Source: Bacteroidales bacterium
Lineage (GTDB): Bacteria; Bacteroidota; Bacteroidia; Bacteroidales; UBA10428
DNA length: 64,000 nt
Direction of reading: 5' to 3'
Assembly: GCA_016930375.1 (NCBI GenBank)
Contig: JAFGGU010000098.1
Coordinates: forward strand, 18,712 to 82,711
In this document: positions 54,299 to 64,000 of the stretch, in pieces
Layout: each line of letters opens with the position of its first letter
How positions within the stretch are numbered: the first letter of the stretch is position 1
Program-made: the position numbers and the translations under genes
The notes under the pieces: model-generated
Told to the model about the DNA's origin: nothing
The model's database searches: none
Seen by the model: only the letters and a program-made list of their open reading frames with translations

Positions 54299-57200
54299 AT
54301 GAAGGTAGGGCCTTCAATCATTAACGACTCATTGCATCGTTTGAAATCCCATCTGTTATGGGAAAATAACCTTTCACAAAAATATGCCGATGGGGAACCA
54401 CCGTTGCGTTCGGAATTATTCAGTGCCGAACAGATGGAGCAATATGGCAAAACCCTGGCTGGCTTGCATGTTCTTGATCCGAAAGTGAATGCTGACCATC
54501 AGCTACTTTCTCGTCTTGCCGAAAACGAAGACATTCTGCTGGAGGTGCACGATCTTGTATCGGACGCCGTGAAGGCCAATCGTCAAATTTCACCCGCAGG
54601 CGAATGGTTACTTGACAATTTTTATTTGATTGAAGAACAGATACGTACCGGGAAAAGACATTTGCCCAAGGGCTATAGCAAAGAATTGCCCCGTTTATTG
54701 AACGACCCGTCAGCCGGACTTCCCCGTGTTTATGATATTGCACAAGAAGTCATTTCGCATGGAGAGGGACATATTGATCCCGAAAGTTTGCAACGTTTTG
54801 TAACTGCCTATCAAACGATAACACCTTTAAAATTAGGCGAATTGTGGGCCATTCCCATCATGTTGCGGCTTGCCCTGATTGAGAACCTTCGTCGCGTAGC
54901 TGTTAGGGTAGCTGCCGGAAGGATCGACAGGGATCTTGCTGATTCATGGGCTGACCAGATGATTGAAATTGCCGAAAAGGACCCCAAGAGCCTGATCCTG
55001 GTAATTGCAGATATGGCAAGATCTGATCCTCCCATGTCGACCTCTTTTGTATCGGAATTCGTCCGGCGTTTACAGGGACAAAGTCCCGCTTTGGCATTTC
55101 CACTGACCTGGATTGAACAGCGGCTTTCTGAATCAAATCAGACAACAGTCCAGTTAATTCAGTATGGAACCCAGCAACTGGCAGCAGATCAGGTTTCTAT
55201 CAGTAACAGCATAGGAAGCCTTCGTTTCCTGGGCGCTCAGGACTGGCGTGAATTCGTCGAATCGATGAGCCATGTAGAACAAGTTCTTCACGGGGACCCT
55301 GCTGATGCTTACACCTCAATGGATTTTAACACCCGTGACCACTACCGTCATGTTATCGAGAAGATTGCAAAGAAATGTGTCTTTTCTGAAATTGAAGTAG
55401 CCCGAAAATCTATTGAACTTGCCAGGACAGGAGCTGAATTAAACGGACCGGGGGACCGTACAGCCCATGTCGGATTTTACCTCATTGGCAGAGGCCTGCC
55501 ACAATTGGAGCAGGTAACAAAAATTAAACCTACTCTATCTTCCGTAGCCAGAAAAACTGTTTTCCGGTTTCCCCTGCTGATCTACCTGGTTTCCATTATA
55601 CTGTTGACGCTTACCTTGAGTTGGTGCCTTATGGAAAAAGCTCACAGCGATGGAATTGTAAGCTGGCAACTCTGGACTTTAGGTTTTCTGATAATCTTAT
55701 GCGTCAGTTATCTGGCAATAGCTCTTGTGAACTGGCTGACCACTCTTATTGTCAACCCATATCCATTGCCGCGACTGGATTTCTCAAAAGGGATCCCTCC
55801 CGAATCACGATCGTTGGTCGTTGTTCCTTCGATGCTCTTAAACACTCAGAATATTGAAGATCTGGCAGAAGCTTTGGAGGTAAGATTTTTGGCCAATCAG
55901 GATGAAAACTTACATTTTGGGTTATTGACCGATTATAAAGATGCAGCACAGGAAACATTGGAGGAAGATGACCAGCTTATTCATCTGGTCAGCAAAAAAA
56001 TTGAGACATTAAACGAAAAATACCCGGGAGAAAATAAGGATACCTTTTTTCTTTTTCATCGTCCGCGAACATGGAATCCGAATGACAGGCTATGGATGGG
56101 TTATGAACGAAAGCGGGGAAAACTGGCGGATCTGAATTCATTGCTACGTGGAAGCGCCGAAAAGAAGTTCTCACTGATCATTGGCAATACTGATGTTTTG
56201 GACAAAATCAGGTATGTCATCACACTTGACTCCGATACGCAATTACCACGCGATTCAGCCAGACAATTCATCGGGGCCATGTCACATCCCCTTAACAAAC
56301 CCAAATACGATTCAAAAAAACGCCGGGTTACTGATGGATACAGTATTCTTCAGCCCAGGGTGGCCGTTAGTTTACCGGGCACAAACCGGTCGAGGTATGC
56401 CAGGCTGTTCGGCAGTGAACCAGGTATTGATCCATACACCCGTGCCATATCAGATGTATACCAGGATCTGTTCGGCGAAGGCTCCTTTATCGGCAAAGGA
56501 ATATATGAAGTTGATACATTTGAACAAGCACTCAAGGACCGATTTCCGGAAAACAGGATTCTGAGCCATGATCTGCTGGAAGGTTGTTATGCCCGGTCGG
56601 GACTTTTGAGCGATGTACTTTTATTTGAAGAATATCCTGCGAGTTACAAGACGGATGTGTTGCGACGCTCTCGCTGGATCAGGGGTGATTGGCAGTTGAT
56701 CCCCTGGTTGCTGCCATTTTTGCCCAAGGTAAGCGGAACATCCCGAAAAAATCCGTTGTCCCTTTTATCCTATTGGAAGATCCTGGATAATCTCAGGCGC
56801 AGTCTTATTCCTGTAGCACTGACTCTCATACTATTATTAGGCTGGACCATTTTGCCCTCACCGTGGTTCTGGACTTTGGCTGTCATCGGAATAATTCTGA
56901 TTACTCCGTTGATTATTGCAGTTGTATACATTCTTCAAAAACCGGAGGATGTAATTCTGCGGCAACATATACTGGCTGCAGGTAAATTGACTGCCCGACA
57001 ACTTCACCTGGCAGCTTTTATAATCGTAAGCCTGCCATACGAAGCATTTTATAGTTTGGATGCTATATTGCGAACATGCTGGAGATTGATTATCTCAAAA
57101 AAAAGGCTACTTGAATGGAATTCAACAGTAAAAGGTGAAAGCCACAGCAGGTTTGAAATCATTGAATCCATTCGTGCCATGTGGATATCTCCCCTTACTG

Positions 57201-60200
57201 CAATCTTATCTGCAGCCGGTCTTTTGATATGGTTTCCTAAAACTCTCTTAATGGTATGGCCCATTGTGGGACTATGGTTTGTTTTTCCGCTTATAGCCTG
57301 GTGGATCAGCAGACCTCTTGCTCCTCATGCAGCAAAACTGTCTGATAAACAGTTTCTTTTTCTCAGAAAATTATCCCGTAAAACCTGGTCCTTTTTTGAG
57401 ACTTTTGTCGGACCCGACGATAACTGGCTGCCACCCGACAACTTTCAGGAACATCCGGTTGAAGTTACGGCACATCGCACTTCGCCAACGAATATTGGAC
57501 TTGCACTTCTGGCAAATCTGTCGGCATATGATTTTGGTTACGTTTATGCCGGTGAGCTTCTTGAGCGGACTTCCAACACTTTCAAAACAATGAATTCACT
57601 GGAAAGATACCAGGGCCACTTCTATAACTGGTATGATACCCGATCTTTAAACCCGCTTAGGCCACTTTATATCTCATCGGTTGACAGCGGAAATCTTGCC
57701 GGTCATCTGTTGACATTGCAACAGGGACTTCTCACGCTGCCTGATCAACCCATAATGGGGCCGAGGCTTTTTGAGGGAATTCATGATACCTTATTAATTC
57801 TTATCGAGCAGGCCGGAGCATCAACGCCTCTCCAAATTGTTCAATTCCACAAATATTTAAATGCAATTATCAAGGAACAAACCATTACACTTGCCCATCT
57901 GCGAAAATACCTGGAAAAACTTTCAATATCTTCCACAGAAATTGTAAATGCTTTCCCTCCCGATACGGATGAACAATGCAAAATATGGGCAAATAGGCTT
58001 TCACGGCAATGTCAGAGCGCCTTTGATGAATTAGCTTATCTGGTTCCAGGCGTGACACATCCGGGTTCTCCCGAAATAATGGACAATGATGCTGATAATA
58101 TTGCTGTTCCAACATTACGTGAAATTGCGCAAACCCATGATCTTGCCAGGGAAAGGATTGAAATTATCCATGCACTTGTCCGGCAATCTGAAGAATTTGC
58201 CAGCATGGATTATGATTTTCTCTACGATAAGGCGCGACATTTACAAACTGTAGGATATAATGTTGAAGACCGGCGACCGGATTCAAGTTACTATGATTTA
58301 CTGGCATCAGAAGCAAGATTAGCGAGTTTTGTGGCCATTGCCAGGGACAAGGTACCACAGGAAAGTTGGTTTGCGCTTGGACGTTTGCTTACAACCATTA
58401 ATGGTGAACCAATTCTACTGTCGTGGAGTGGTTCGATGTTCGAATACCTTATGCCTCTTATCGTTATGCCATGCTATGAAAACAGTTTACTTGATCAGAC
58501 CTGTAAAGCATCAGTTATCCGGCAGATCGAATATGGGAAACTGAAAGGCATACCCTGGGGTATTTCGGAATCGGGATTCAATAGTGTTGATGTTCAGCTA
58601 AACTATCAGTATCGCGCATTTGGCGTGCCAGGACTCGGGCTCAAAAGAGGCCTGTCAGAAGATTTGGTTGTAGCGCCCTATGCGACAGCGCTCGCCTTGA
58701 TGGTAATGCCCGAGGAGGCTTGTGTTAATCTTCAGCATCTTGCTGATGAAGGGTTTATGGGCAATTTTGGCTTCTATGAGGCGATAGATTATACCTCCAT
58801 TCGTATACCAAGAGGGCAGTCCAAAGCTATAGTCAGGTCTTTCATGGTGCATCATCAGGGGATGAGTTTTCTATCGCTGGCTTATGTCTTGTTAAATCGC
58901 CCGATGCAAAAGAGGTTTGAGTCGGATCCGCTGTTTCAGGCAACATTATTATTGCTCCAGGAAAGGATCCCCAGGGCCACGACATTTTTTGCACATACTT
59001 CCGGTGCTGCAAACGTTCGCATTTCCGATACCAACCAGGAGATGCCTGTTCGTGTTTACAATACACCGGACACACCCATTCCGGAAGTCAATTTATTATC
59101 AAACGGGGGCAGGTACCGGGTAATGATTACGAATGCTGGTGGTGGATACAGTCATTGGAGAGATATCGCTGTGACACGGTGGCGGGAAGACAGTACCTGC
59201 GACAATTGGGGTTCCTTTTGTTATCTGCGTGATGCTGAAAATGGAAATTTCTGGTCAACCACTTATCAACCCACCCTTCAACGACCTGAGAAATATGAAG
59301 CCATATTTTCAGAAGGACGTGCAGAATTTCGTCGTCGCGACTATGATATTGATACACATACTGAAATCGTGGTCTCCCCTGAAGATGATATTGAATTGCG
59401 AAGGGTCAGGTTGACAAATCGCACCCGGACGAACAGGATTATCGATATTACAAGCTATGCAGAAGTTGTTCTCGCTTCAAACGAATCTGATTTGGCGCAT
59501 CCGGCATTCAGCAGTCTTTTTGTGCAGACAGAAATCATCCAACAACGGCAGGCGATTCTCTGCACCCGGCGTCCCAGGTCAGCAGGTGAACTTTCACCCT
59601 GGATGTTTCACTTAATGGCAGTTCACGGGGCTGAAATCAGGAATATTACCTATGAAACCGACCGGATGCAATTCATTGGACGCGGGAACACACTTGTTTC
59701 GCCTTATGCAATGACAAATTCCAAATCCCTCTCGGACAGTCAGGGTTCTGTGCTCGATCCGGTCGTTGCCATTCAATATCAAATAGTATTGGCGCCCGAA
59801 GGTTCAGCTACCATTGATATGGTTACGGGAATCAGTGTATCCCGTGAAGGAGCATTAAGTCTTGTTGAAAAGTACCAGGATAAGCAATCAGCAAACCGGG
59901 TTTTTGATCTTGCCTGGACGCACAGCCAGGTAGTATTGCGACAGATAAATGCCGATGAAGCAGATGCTCAATTATTTGCACGGCTTTCGAGTTCTATTAT
60001 TTTCCCGAATTCATCGCTGCGGGCAGAACCCGCAATCCTTATAAAAAACCATCGTGGTCAATCCGGTTTATGGGGGTATTCCATTTCAGGCGATTTACCG
60101 GTTGTACTTCTGCAAATTGAGGATCCCGCCAACATTAATATAGTGCGACAGCTGGTGCAAGCGCATGCGTACTGGAGACTAAAAGGATTAGCTGTTGATC

Positions 60201-62917
60201 TCGTAATCTGGAATGAAGATCGCGCTGGTTACCGCCAGTTGCTCCAGGAACAAATTATTGGATTAATTGCTTCAGGTATTGAAGCCAACACCATTGACCG
60301 GCCTGGCGGTATATTTGTACGCTCTTCGGACCAGATATCAAACGAGGACCGGATTCTTTTCCAAACGGTTGCCCGTGCTATCATCAGCGATACCCGGGGA
60401 GCTTTGTCAGATCAAATTAACCGGCGTGGTTTTAAAGAAATCTCCGTTTCGAATCTCAAACCAACTCTTACCTATAAGCCTAATTCACAATCAGATGTTG
60501 TATTGCCGCGGCAGGACCTGATCTTCTATAACGGGCTCGGAGGATTTACACCGGACGGACGGGAATATGTAATTACAACATCCAAAGACAATCTTACACC
60601 GGCACCCTGGGTAAATGTTTTGGCAAACCCCGGGTTCGGGACTGTGATTTCTGAGAATGGTCTTGCCTATACCTGGGCGGAAAATTCTCATGAGTATCGG
60701 CTTACTCCATGGAATAACGATCCTGTAACCGATTCAAACGGAGAGGCCATATACATGCGGGATGAAGAGACAGGTCACTTCTGGTCTCCCACACCTCTGA
60801 CCAACAGTGAATCAAAATTATACCTGAGCCGGCACGGATTCGGTTACAGTGTATTCGAACACAACGAGGGCGGCATCGTTAGCGAACTCTGGGTATACGT
60901 TGCCCTGGATGCCGCTGTAAAGTTTTCGGTGCTAAAAGTGAGGAATGATTCCGGTCGAACAGCCAAATTATCAGCTATAAGTTATGTGGAATGGGTATTG
61001 GGCGATTTGCGGCACAAAACCGCCATGCATATAAATACCAGTGTTGATTTTAACAGCAGTGTGATTTATGCAGTAAATCCGTACAACAGGGATTTTGCTG
61101 ACCGGGTTGCCTTTCTGCAGACTGATGATCCGGCAAGCTCATTCACCTGCGACCGTGCAGAATTTTTAGGACGAAACGGTTCAATCAAAAAACCTGCTTC
61201 TTTGATTCGTTCGCGTCTTTCAGGTAAAAAAGGAGTGGCTCTTGATCCTTGCGCAGCCATTCAGGTTTCTTTTGATTTAGCTGCCGGACAGGGACGCGAA
61301 ATAGTCTTCAGACTTGGTTCAGGACGAAATATGGAAGATGCTGCCAATCTCATTCGCCGTTTTCGCGGATCAGGTGCTGCCCGTGCCACGCTGGAAGCCA
61401 TCTGGCAATATTGGAACCATACCCTGGGAGCCGTTCAGATAGAGACTCCCGACCTGTCAATCAATGTTCTTGCCAATGGATGGCTTTTATACCAGACTTT
61501 GGCCTGTCGGGTTTGGGCGCGCAGCGGATATTATCAATCGGGAGGAGCATTCGGTTTTCGTGACCAGTTGCAGGATGTCATGGCCTTAATACATGCCCGG
61601 CCAAATCTCCTGCGGGAGTATCTTCTGCTTTTTGCGAGCCGGCAATTTCTGGAAGGAGATGTACAGCACTGGTGGCATCCGCCTGTCGGAAGAGGTGTTC
61701 GTACACATTGTTCAGACGATTACCTTTGGTTGCCTTTCGCAACATGCCGCTATGTTACAGGTACCGGAGATACAGGAATTCTGGATGAATCCGTTCATTT
61801 TCTGGAAGGACGTCCTGTAAATCCTGAAGATGATTCGTATTTTGATCTTCCATACCGGTCGGAAGAGAAAGGCACCTTGTACGAACATTGCAAACGTTCT
61901 ATATTGCATAGTCTCAGATTTGGCATTCATGGGCTGCCCCTCATGGGTACCTGCGACTGGAATGATGGAATGAATATGGTTGGCAACCAGGGCAAGGGTG
62001 AAAGCGTATGGCTTGCCTTTTTTCTTTTTGATGTACTGAATCAGTTCGTCAAAATTGCGCAGGCAGGAAATGATTATGAGTTTGTTGAGATCTGCAAGGA
62101 TACCGCTAAAAGAATACAACAGCATATTGAAAAGAACGCATGGGATGGTGAGTGGTACCGGCGTGCCTATTTCGACAATGGTGTACCGCTTGGATCGGCA
62201 AGCAACGACGAATGCCAGATTGATTCCATTTCTCAGAGCTGGTCTGTTCTTTCAGGAGCAGGCAGCGCGGATCGGTCAAGACTGGCCATGGAATCGGTAA
62301 ATAAAAGACTTGTGCGGCATGAGGATTCATTGGTTCAATTACTAGACCCTCCTTTTGATAAATCTACTCTTAATCCAGGTTATATTAAAGGATATGTCCC
62401 GGGAGTAAGGGAAAATGGCGGTCAGTATACACATGCTGCTATATGGACTGCCATGGCATTCTCAAAACTGGGGGACAGCAAAAAAGCATGGGAAATTGTA
62501 ACAATGATCAATCCAATTCATCATTCCCGATCTTCTGAAGAAGTTGCAAGGTACAAAGTTGAACCTTATGTAATGGCTGCTGATGTTTATGCGCGGCTGC
62601 CCCATATTGGCAGAGGCGGATGGACATGGTATACCGGATCTGCGGGATGGATGTACCGCCTGATTGTGGAATCGTTGCTCGGATTAAGGCTTGAAACGGA
62701 TAAACTATATATTGAACCTTGTATTCCTTACGATTGGGTTTCCTATAAAATTCACTACAGATACAGGCAAACCATTTACCATATCAGGATTAATCAACTG
62801 CATGAAGGCAATATTAAATTTACTTTGGTAGTTGATGGGGTTGAATACCAGCATAGGTATATCCGTCTGATTGACGATTCTCGGGAGCATCAGGTTGAAA
62901 TAAGCCTTTCTTTATAA
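54299..62917 (+). CDS. ndvB: Cyclic beta-1,2-glucan synthase (NdvB/ChvB-like, GT84 plus GH94)
   Basis: 2872-residue inner-membrane enzyme that makes cyclic beta-1,2-glucan from UDP-glucose. After an N-terminal helical region, membrane segments lie at ~420-490. The GT84 domain (~505-800) contains TLDSDTQLPRDSARQF near 641 and RSRWIRGDW near 789. More helices follow at ~830-1000. A glycoamylase-like domain (~1050-1560) has GISESGFNSVD, EDLVVAPYATALALMV and MVHHQGMSFL. GH94-like domains fill the C-terminal half, with GTCDWNDGMNMVG near 2550 carrying the catalytic-type Asp. Full length for the family (about 2,800-2,900). The glucan acts in osmotic adaptation or host interaction in proteobacteria; its role here is unknown. 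The end overlaps the convergent kinase gene by 6 bp. Confidence 0.93.
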   Translation: MKVGPSIINDSLHRLKSHLLWENNLSQKYADGEPPLRSELFSAEQMEQYGKTLAGLHVLDPKVNADHQLLSRLAENEDILLEVHDLVSDAVKANRQISPAGEWLLDNFYLIEEQIRTGKRHLPKGYSKELPRLLNDPSAGLPRVYDIAQEVISHGEGHIDPESLQRFVTAYQTITPLKLGELWAIPIMLRLALIENLRRVAVRVAAGRIDRDLADSWADQMIEIAEKDPKSLILVIADMARSDPPMSTSFVSEFVRRLQGQSPALAFPLTWIEQRLSESNQTTVQLIQYGTQQLAADQVSISNSIGSLRFLGAQDWREFVESMSHVEQVLHGDPADAYTSMDFNTRDHYRHVIEKIAKKCVFSEIEVARKSIELARTGAELNGPGDRTAHVGFYLIGRGLPQLEQVTKIKPTLSSVARKTVFRFPLLIYLVSIILLTLTLSWCLMEKAHSDGIVSWQLWTLGFLIILCVSYLAIALVNWLTTLIVNPYPLPRLDFSKGIPPESRSLVVVPSMLLNTQNIEDLAEALEVRFLANQDENLHFGLLTDYKDAAQETLEEDDQLIHLVSKKIETLNEKYPGENKDTFFLFHRPRTWNPNDRLWMGYERKRGKLADLNSLLRGSAEKKFSLIIGNTDVLDKIRYVITLDSDTQLPRDSARQFIGAMSHPLNKPKYDSKKRRVTDGYSILQPRVAVSLPGTNRSRYARLFGSEPGIDPYTRAISDVYQDLFGEGSFIGKGIYEVDTFEQALKDRFPENRILSHDLLEGCYARSGLLSDVLLFEEYPASYKTDVLRRSRWIRGDWQLIPWLLPFLPKVSGTSRKNPLSLLSYWKILDNLRRSLIPVALTLILLLGWTILPSPWFWTLAVIGIILITPLIIAVVYILQKPEDVILRQHILAAGKLTARQLHLAAFIIVSLPYEAFYSLDAILRTCWRLIISKKRLLEWNSTVKGESHSRFEIIESIRAMWISPLTAILSAAGLLIWFPKTLLMVWPIVGLWFVFPLIAWWISRPLAPHAAKLSDKQFLFLRKLSRKTWSFFETFVGPDDNWLPPDNFQEHPVEVTAHRTSPTNIGLALLANLSAYDFGYVYAGELLERTSNTFKTMNSLERYQGHFYNWYDTRSLNPLRPLYISSVDSGNLAGHLLTLQQGLLTLPDQPIMGPRLFEGIHDTLLILIEQAGASTPLQIVQFHKYLNAIIKEQTITLAHLRKYLEKLSISSTEIVNAFPPDTDEQCKIWANRLSRQCQSAFDELAYLVPGVTHPGSPEIMDNDADNIAVPTLREIAQTHDLARERIEIIHALVRQSEEFASMDYDFLYDKARHLQTVGYNVEDRRPDSSYYDLLASEARLASFVAIARDKVPQESWFALGRLLTTINGEPILLSWSGSMFEYLMPLIVMPCYENSLLDQTCKASVIRQIEYGKLKGIPWGISESGFNSVDVQLNYQYRAFGVPGLGLKRGLSEDLVVAPYATALALMVMPEEACVNLQHLADEGFMGNFGFYEAIDYTSIRIPRGQSKAIVRSFMVHHQGMSFLSLAYVLLNRPMQKRFESDPLFQATLLLLQERIPRATTFFAHTSGAANVRISDTNQEMPVRVYNTPDTPIPEVNLLSNGGRYRVMITNAGGGYSHWRDIAVTRWREDSTCDNWGSFCYLRDAENGNFWSTTYQPTLQRPEKYEAIFSEGRAEFRRRDYDIDTHTEIVVSPEDDIELRRVRLTNRTRTNRIIDITSYAEVVLASNESDLAHPAFSSLFVQTEIIQQRQAILCTRRPRSAGELSPWMFHLMAVHGAEIRNITYETDRMQFIGRGNTLVSPYAMTNSKSLSDSQGSVLDPVVAIQYQIVLAPEGSATIDMVTGISVSREGALSLVEKYQDKQSANRVFDLAWTHSQVVLRQINADEADAQLFARLSSSIIFPNSSLRAEPAILIKNHRGQSGLWGYSISGDLPVVLLQIEDPANINIVRQLVQAHAYWRLKGLAVDLVIWNEDRAGYRQLLQEQIIGLIASGIEANTIDRPGGIFVRSSDQISNEDRILFQTVARAIISDTRGALSDQINRRGFKEISVSNLKPTLTYKPNSQSDVVLPRQDLIFYNGLGGFTPDGREYVITTSKDNLTPAPWVNVLANPGFGTVISENGLAYTWAENSHEYRLTPWNNDPVTDSNGEAIYMRDEETGHFWSPTPLTNSESKLYLSRHGFGYSVFEHNEGGIVSELWVYVALDAAVKFSVLKVRNDSGRTAKLSAISYVEWVLGDLRHKTAMHINTSVDFNSSVIYAVNPYNRDFADRVAFLQTDDPASSFTCDRAEFLGRNGSIKKPASLIRSRLSGKKGVALDPCAAIQVSFDLAAGQGREIVFRLGSGRNMEDAANLIRRFRGSGAARATLEAIWQYWNHTLGAVQIETPDLSINVLANGWLLYQTLACRVWARSGYYQSGGAFGFRDQLQDVMALIHARPNLLREYLLLFASRQFLEGDVQHWWHPPVGRGVRTHCSDDYLWLPFATCRYVTGTGDTGILDESVHFLEGRPVNPEDDSYFDLPYRSEEKGTLYEHCKRSILHSLRFGIHGLPLMGTCDWNDGMNMVGNQGKGESVWLAFFLFDVLNQFVKIAQAGNDYEFVEICKDTAKRIQQHIEKNAWDGEWYRRAYFDNGVPLGSASNDECQIDSISQSWSVLSGAGSADRSRLAMESVNKRLVRHEDSLVQLLDPPFDKSTLNPGYIKGYVPGVRENGGQYTHAAIWTAMAFSKLGDSKKAWEIVTMINPIHHSRSSEEVARYKVEPYVMAADVYARLPHIGRGGWTWYTGSAGWMYRLIVESLLGLRLETDKLYIEPCIPYDWVSYKIHYRYRQTIYHIRINQLHEGNIKFTLVVDGVEYQHRYIRLIDDSREHQVEISLSL

Positions 62918-63820
62918 ATAGTGCGGCAAGGTAAACTTAAAATCACTTCCCTTACCCGGTTCACTTTCTACGCTGATATGCCCGCCATGCATTTCGACAA
63001 ATTCTTTGCAAAGTAATAAACCCAATCCGGTGCCAATTTCTTTATTTGCGCCGGATTTTGAACGAAAAGAATCCATTTTAAAGAGTTTTTTTTGTGCCTC
63101 TTTTGAAATACCAATTCCTGTGTCTCTTACCGAAATTTCGACAAACTGATCGCTTTCCGTTGCACTAATAGTTATTTCGCCTTTGCTATGCGAAAATTTG
63201 ATAGCGTTACTGATCAAATTTCTAAGTATGGTCTTTATCATCTCCATATCTGCTGTTATATTCAAATTGGGAGGGACAGAATGTTTCAGTGTTATCTGCT
63301 TTTGATTGGCTGCAAAATTGATGTTTTTCAGCTCGCTTACCAATACTGAATACAAGTGAACTCTTACCGGTTTGAAGTTTTTTTCCTCGTTTTGGGAAAT
63401 GGTCCACTTCAATAGGTCATCGAGAAGTTTTAACGTTCTGATTGCTGGTTCAGAGGCCATGTCAATATAGTTTTCAATACCAACTATATTATAATCTTCC
63501 AGTTTCAGTTTAACCAGTTCCAAAGCGCCCAGGATGGAGTGAAAAGGACTTCGCAAATCATGAGCTATAATAGAAACGAATTTTGCGTGGGTGGCAGCAA
63601 CTTCAATAAGTTCCCTTTTTCGATGTTCAGCAATTTCTTCCAGATGCCTGTTGCGTTCTTCCATTTCCTTCAACCGAAAGTAAATATGGGTTCCGGAGGC
63701 CTGGTCGTCATCTGCAACAATACCTTCCAGAACCGCTGAATGTGCATACCCGTTTTTTCGGCGAATGATATTCTCAACAGATTTGAAGTTTCTTGGAAAA
63801 TCAGGTCGTTTATTATTCAT
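62912..63820 (-). CDS. Soluble histidine kinase (HisKA-HATPase)
   Basis: 302 residues without membrane helices. A short unassigned N-terminus, a coiled coil (FRLKEMEERNRHLEEI), HisKA with His87 in SIIAHDLRSPFHS, and a HATPase with RNLISNAIKF, DTGIGI and GTGLGLLLC. The kinase core resembles that of the propeller sensor kinase in this window. It probably takes input from a partner or a bound PAS protein. No response regulator is adjacent in the visible part; an AraC-type gene ends 27 bp upstream on the same strand. Confidence 0.9.
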   Translation of the reverse strand: MNNKRPDFPRNFKSVENIIRRKNGYAHSAVLEGIVADDDQASGTHIYFRLKEMEERNRHLEEIAEHRKRELIEVAATHAKFVSIIAHDLRSPFHSILGALELVKLKLEDYNIVGIENYIDMASEPAIRTLKLLDDLLKWTISQNEEKNFKPVRVHLYSVLVSELKNINFAANQKQITLKHSVPPNLNITADMEMIKTILRNLISNAIKFSHSKGEITISATESDQFVEISVRDTGIGISKEAQKKLFKMDSFRSKSGANKEIGTGLGLLLCKEFVEMHGGHISVESEPGKGSDFKFTLPHYL

Positions 63821-63846
63821 GGCAAACGCTTATTTAATAATATCAT

Positions 63847-64000
63847 TCAATTGATCTGCGGGTCATTGTTCCTGGCGTAACGAAGTTGCCTGAAATGTGA
63901 AGGTGTAAGACCAGTTATGCTTTTAAACTGGCTGGATAATTGTGCTATGCTGCTATAATGCATCTTAATTGCAATTTCAGCCAGGTTGAGATCCTCGTAA
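63847..64000 (-). CDS. AraC-family transcriptional regulator, C-terminal end (5' part beyond window)
   Basis: About 50 residues are visible, ending at TGA 63849-63847. They form the end of an AraC-type helix-turn-helix: LAEIAIKMHYSSIAQLSSQFKSITGLTPSHFRQLR, shown here in pieces as LAEIAIKMHYSS and SSQFKSITGLTPSHFRQLR. The LTPSHFR motif is diagnostic. The N-terminal part is cut off. It precedes the soluble kinase gene by 27 bp, and AraC-type proteins bind direct repeats spaced by two helical turns, as seen in the shared promoters (inference). Confidence 0.85.
   Translation of the reverse strand, partial: YEDLNLAEIAIKMHYSSIAQLSSQFKSITGLTPSHFRQLRYARNNDPQIN

Overview
The window looks like chromosomal DNA of a strictly or facultatively anaerobic member of the Bacteroidota, probably a Bacteroidales-type organism. 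The signs are type IX secretion sorting domains, a PorP/SprF protein, NigD-like and GIN-domain lipoproteins, a periplasmic-propeller histidine kinase, weak or absent Shine-Dalgarno sequences, and -7 boxes of the Bacteroidota type (TAnnTTTG). No rRNA, tRNA, CRISPR array, insertion sequence or phage gene was seen.

Layout. 1-4326: a potABCD polyamine importer on the minus strand, with potD running off the left edge. 4457-7769: a secreted helical protein, a serine beta-lactamase-like hydrolase and an alpha/beta hydrolase. 7868-12120: a cobalt/nickel ECF importer (cbiM, an N-like subunit, cbiQ, cbiO) behind a secreted nucleoside hydrolase-FmdE fusion. 12261-17498: a citrate lyase operon, citD-citE-citF-citXG-citC. 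17533-25294: a DUF2177 membrane protein, a 1077-residue propeller histidine kinase, an ABC-2 exporter pair and a classical kinase/response regulator pair. 25446-30904: a small operon of tandem GH2-type jelly-roll proteins, a GH-A clan lipoprotein and two NTF2-like proteins, one of them bracketed by a 49-bp repeat. 31039-39176: a type IX secretion operon made of a giant cargo, a type B cargo and a PorP/SprF partner. 39271-45326: a GIN-domain protein, a GH130-like lipoprotein, a CocE-type hydrolase, a VOC protein, a NigD-like lipoprotein and an atypical SDR.

45401-64000 is a stress and cell-envelope island: UspA, an SPFH protein, CsbD-like and DUF5670-like small proteins, an OmpA/glycine-zipper lipoprotein, a PAS protein, a CheB-CheR-PAS fusion, a Thivi_2564-like membrane peptide, a BamA/TamA-like outer-membrane protein, a 2872-residue cyclic beta-1,2-glucan synthase, a soluble histidine kinase and the end of an AraC-type regulator.

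The most notable signal is non-coding. Five promoters in this island (for the DUF5670-like, OmpA, Thivi_2564-like, outer-membrane and glucan synthase genes) carry the same 39-bp element, always exactly 19 bp upstream of a -7-like box. It starts with GTGTGAATRATGTAA, exact in four copies and with one change in the fifth. Inside it a TGTAAC-type half-site recurs as a direct repeat 21 bp (two helical turns) apart. This defines a previously unlabelled regulon joining cyclic glucan synthesis, an outer-membrane barrel and small stress-membrane proteins, probably under one activator. The kinase and AraC-type regulator at the right edge are candidates for its control.
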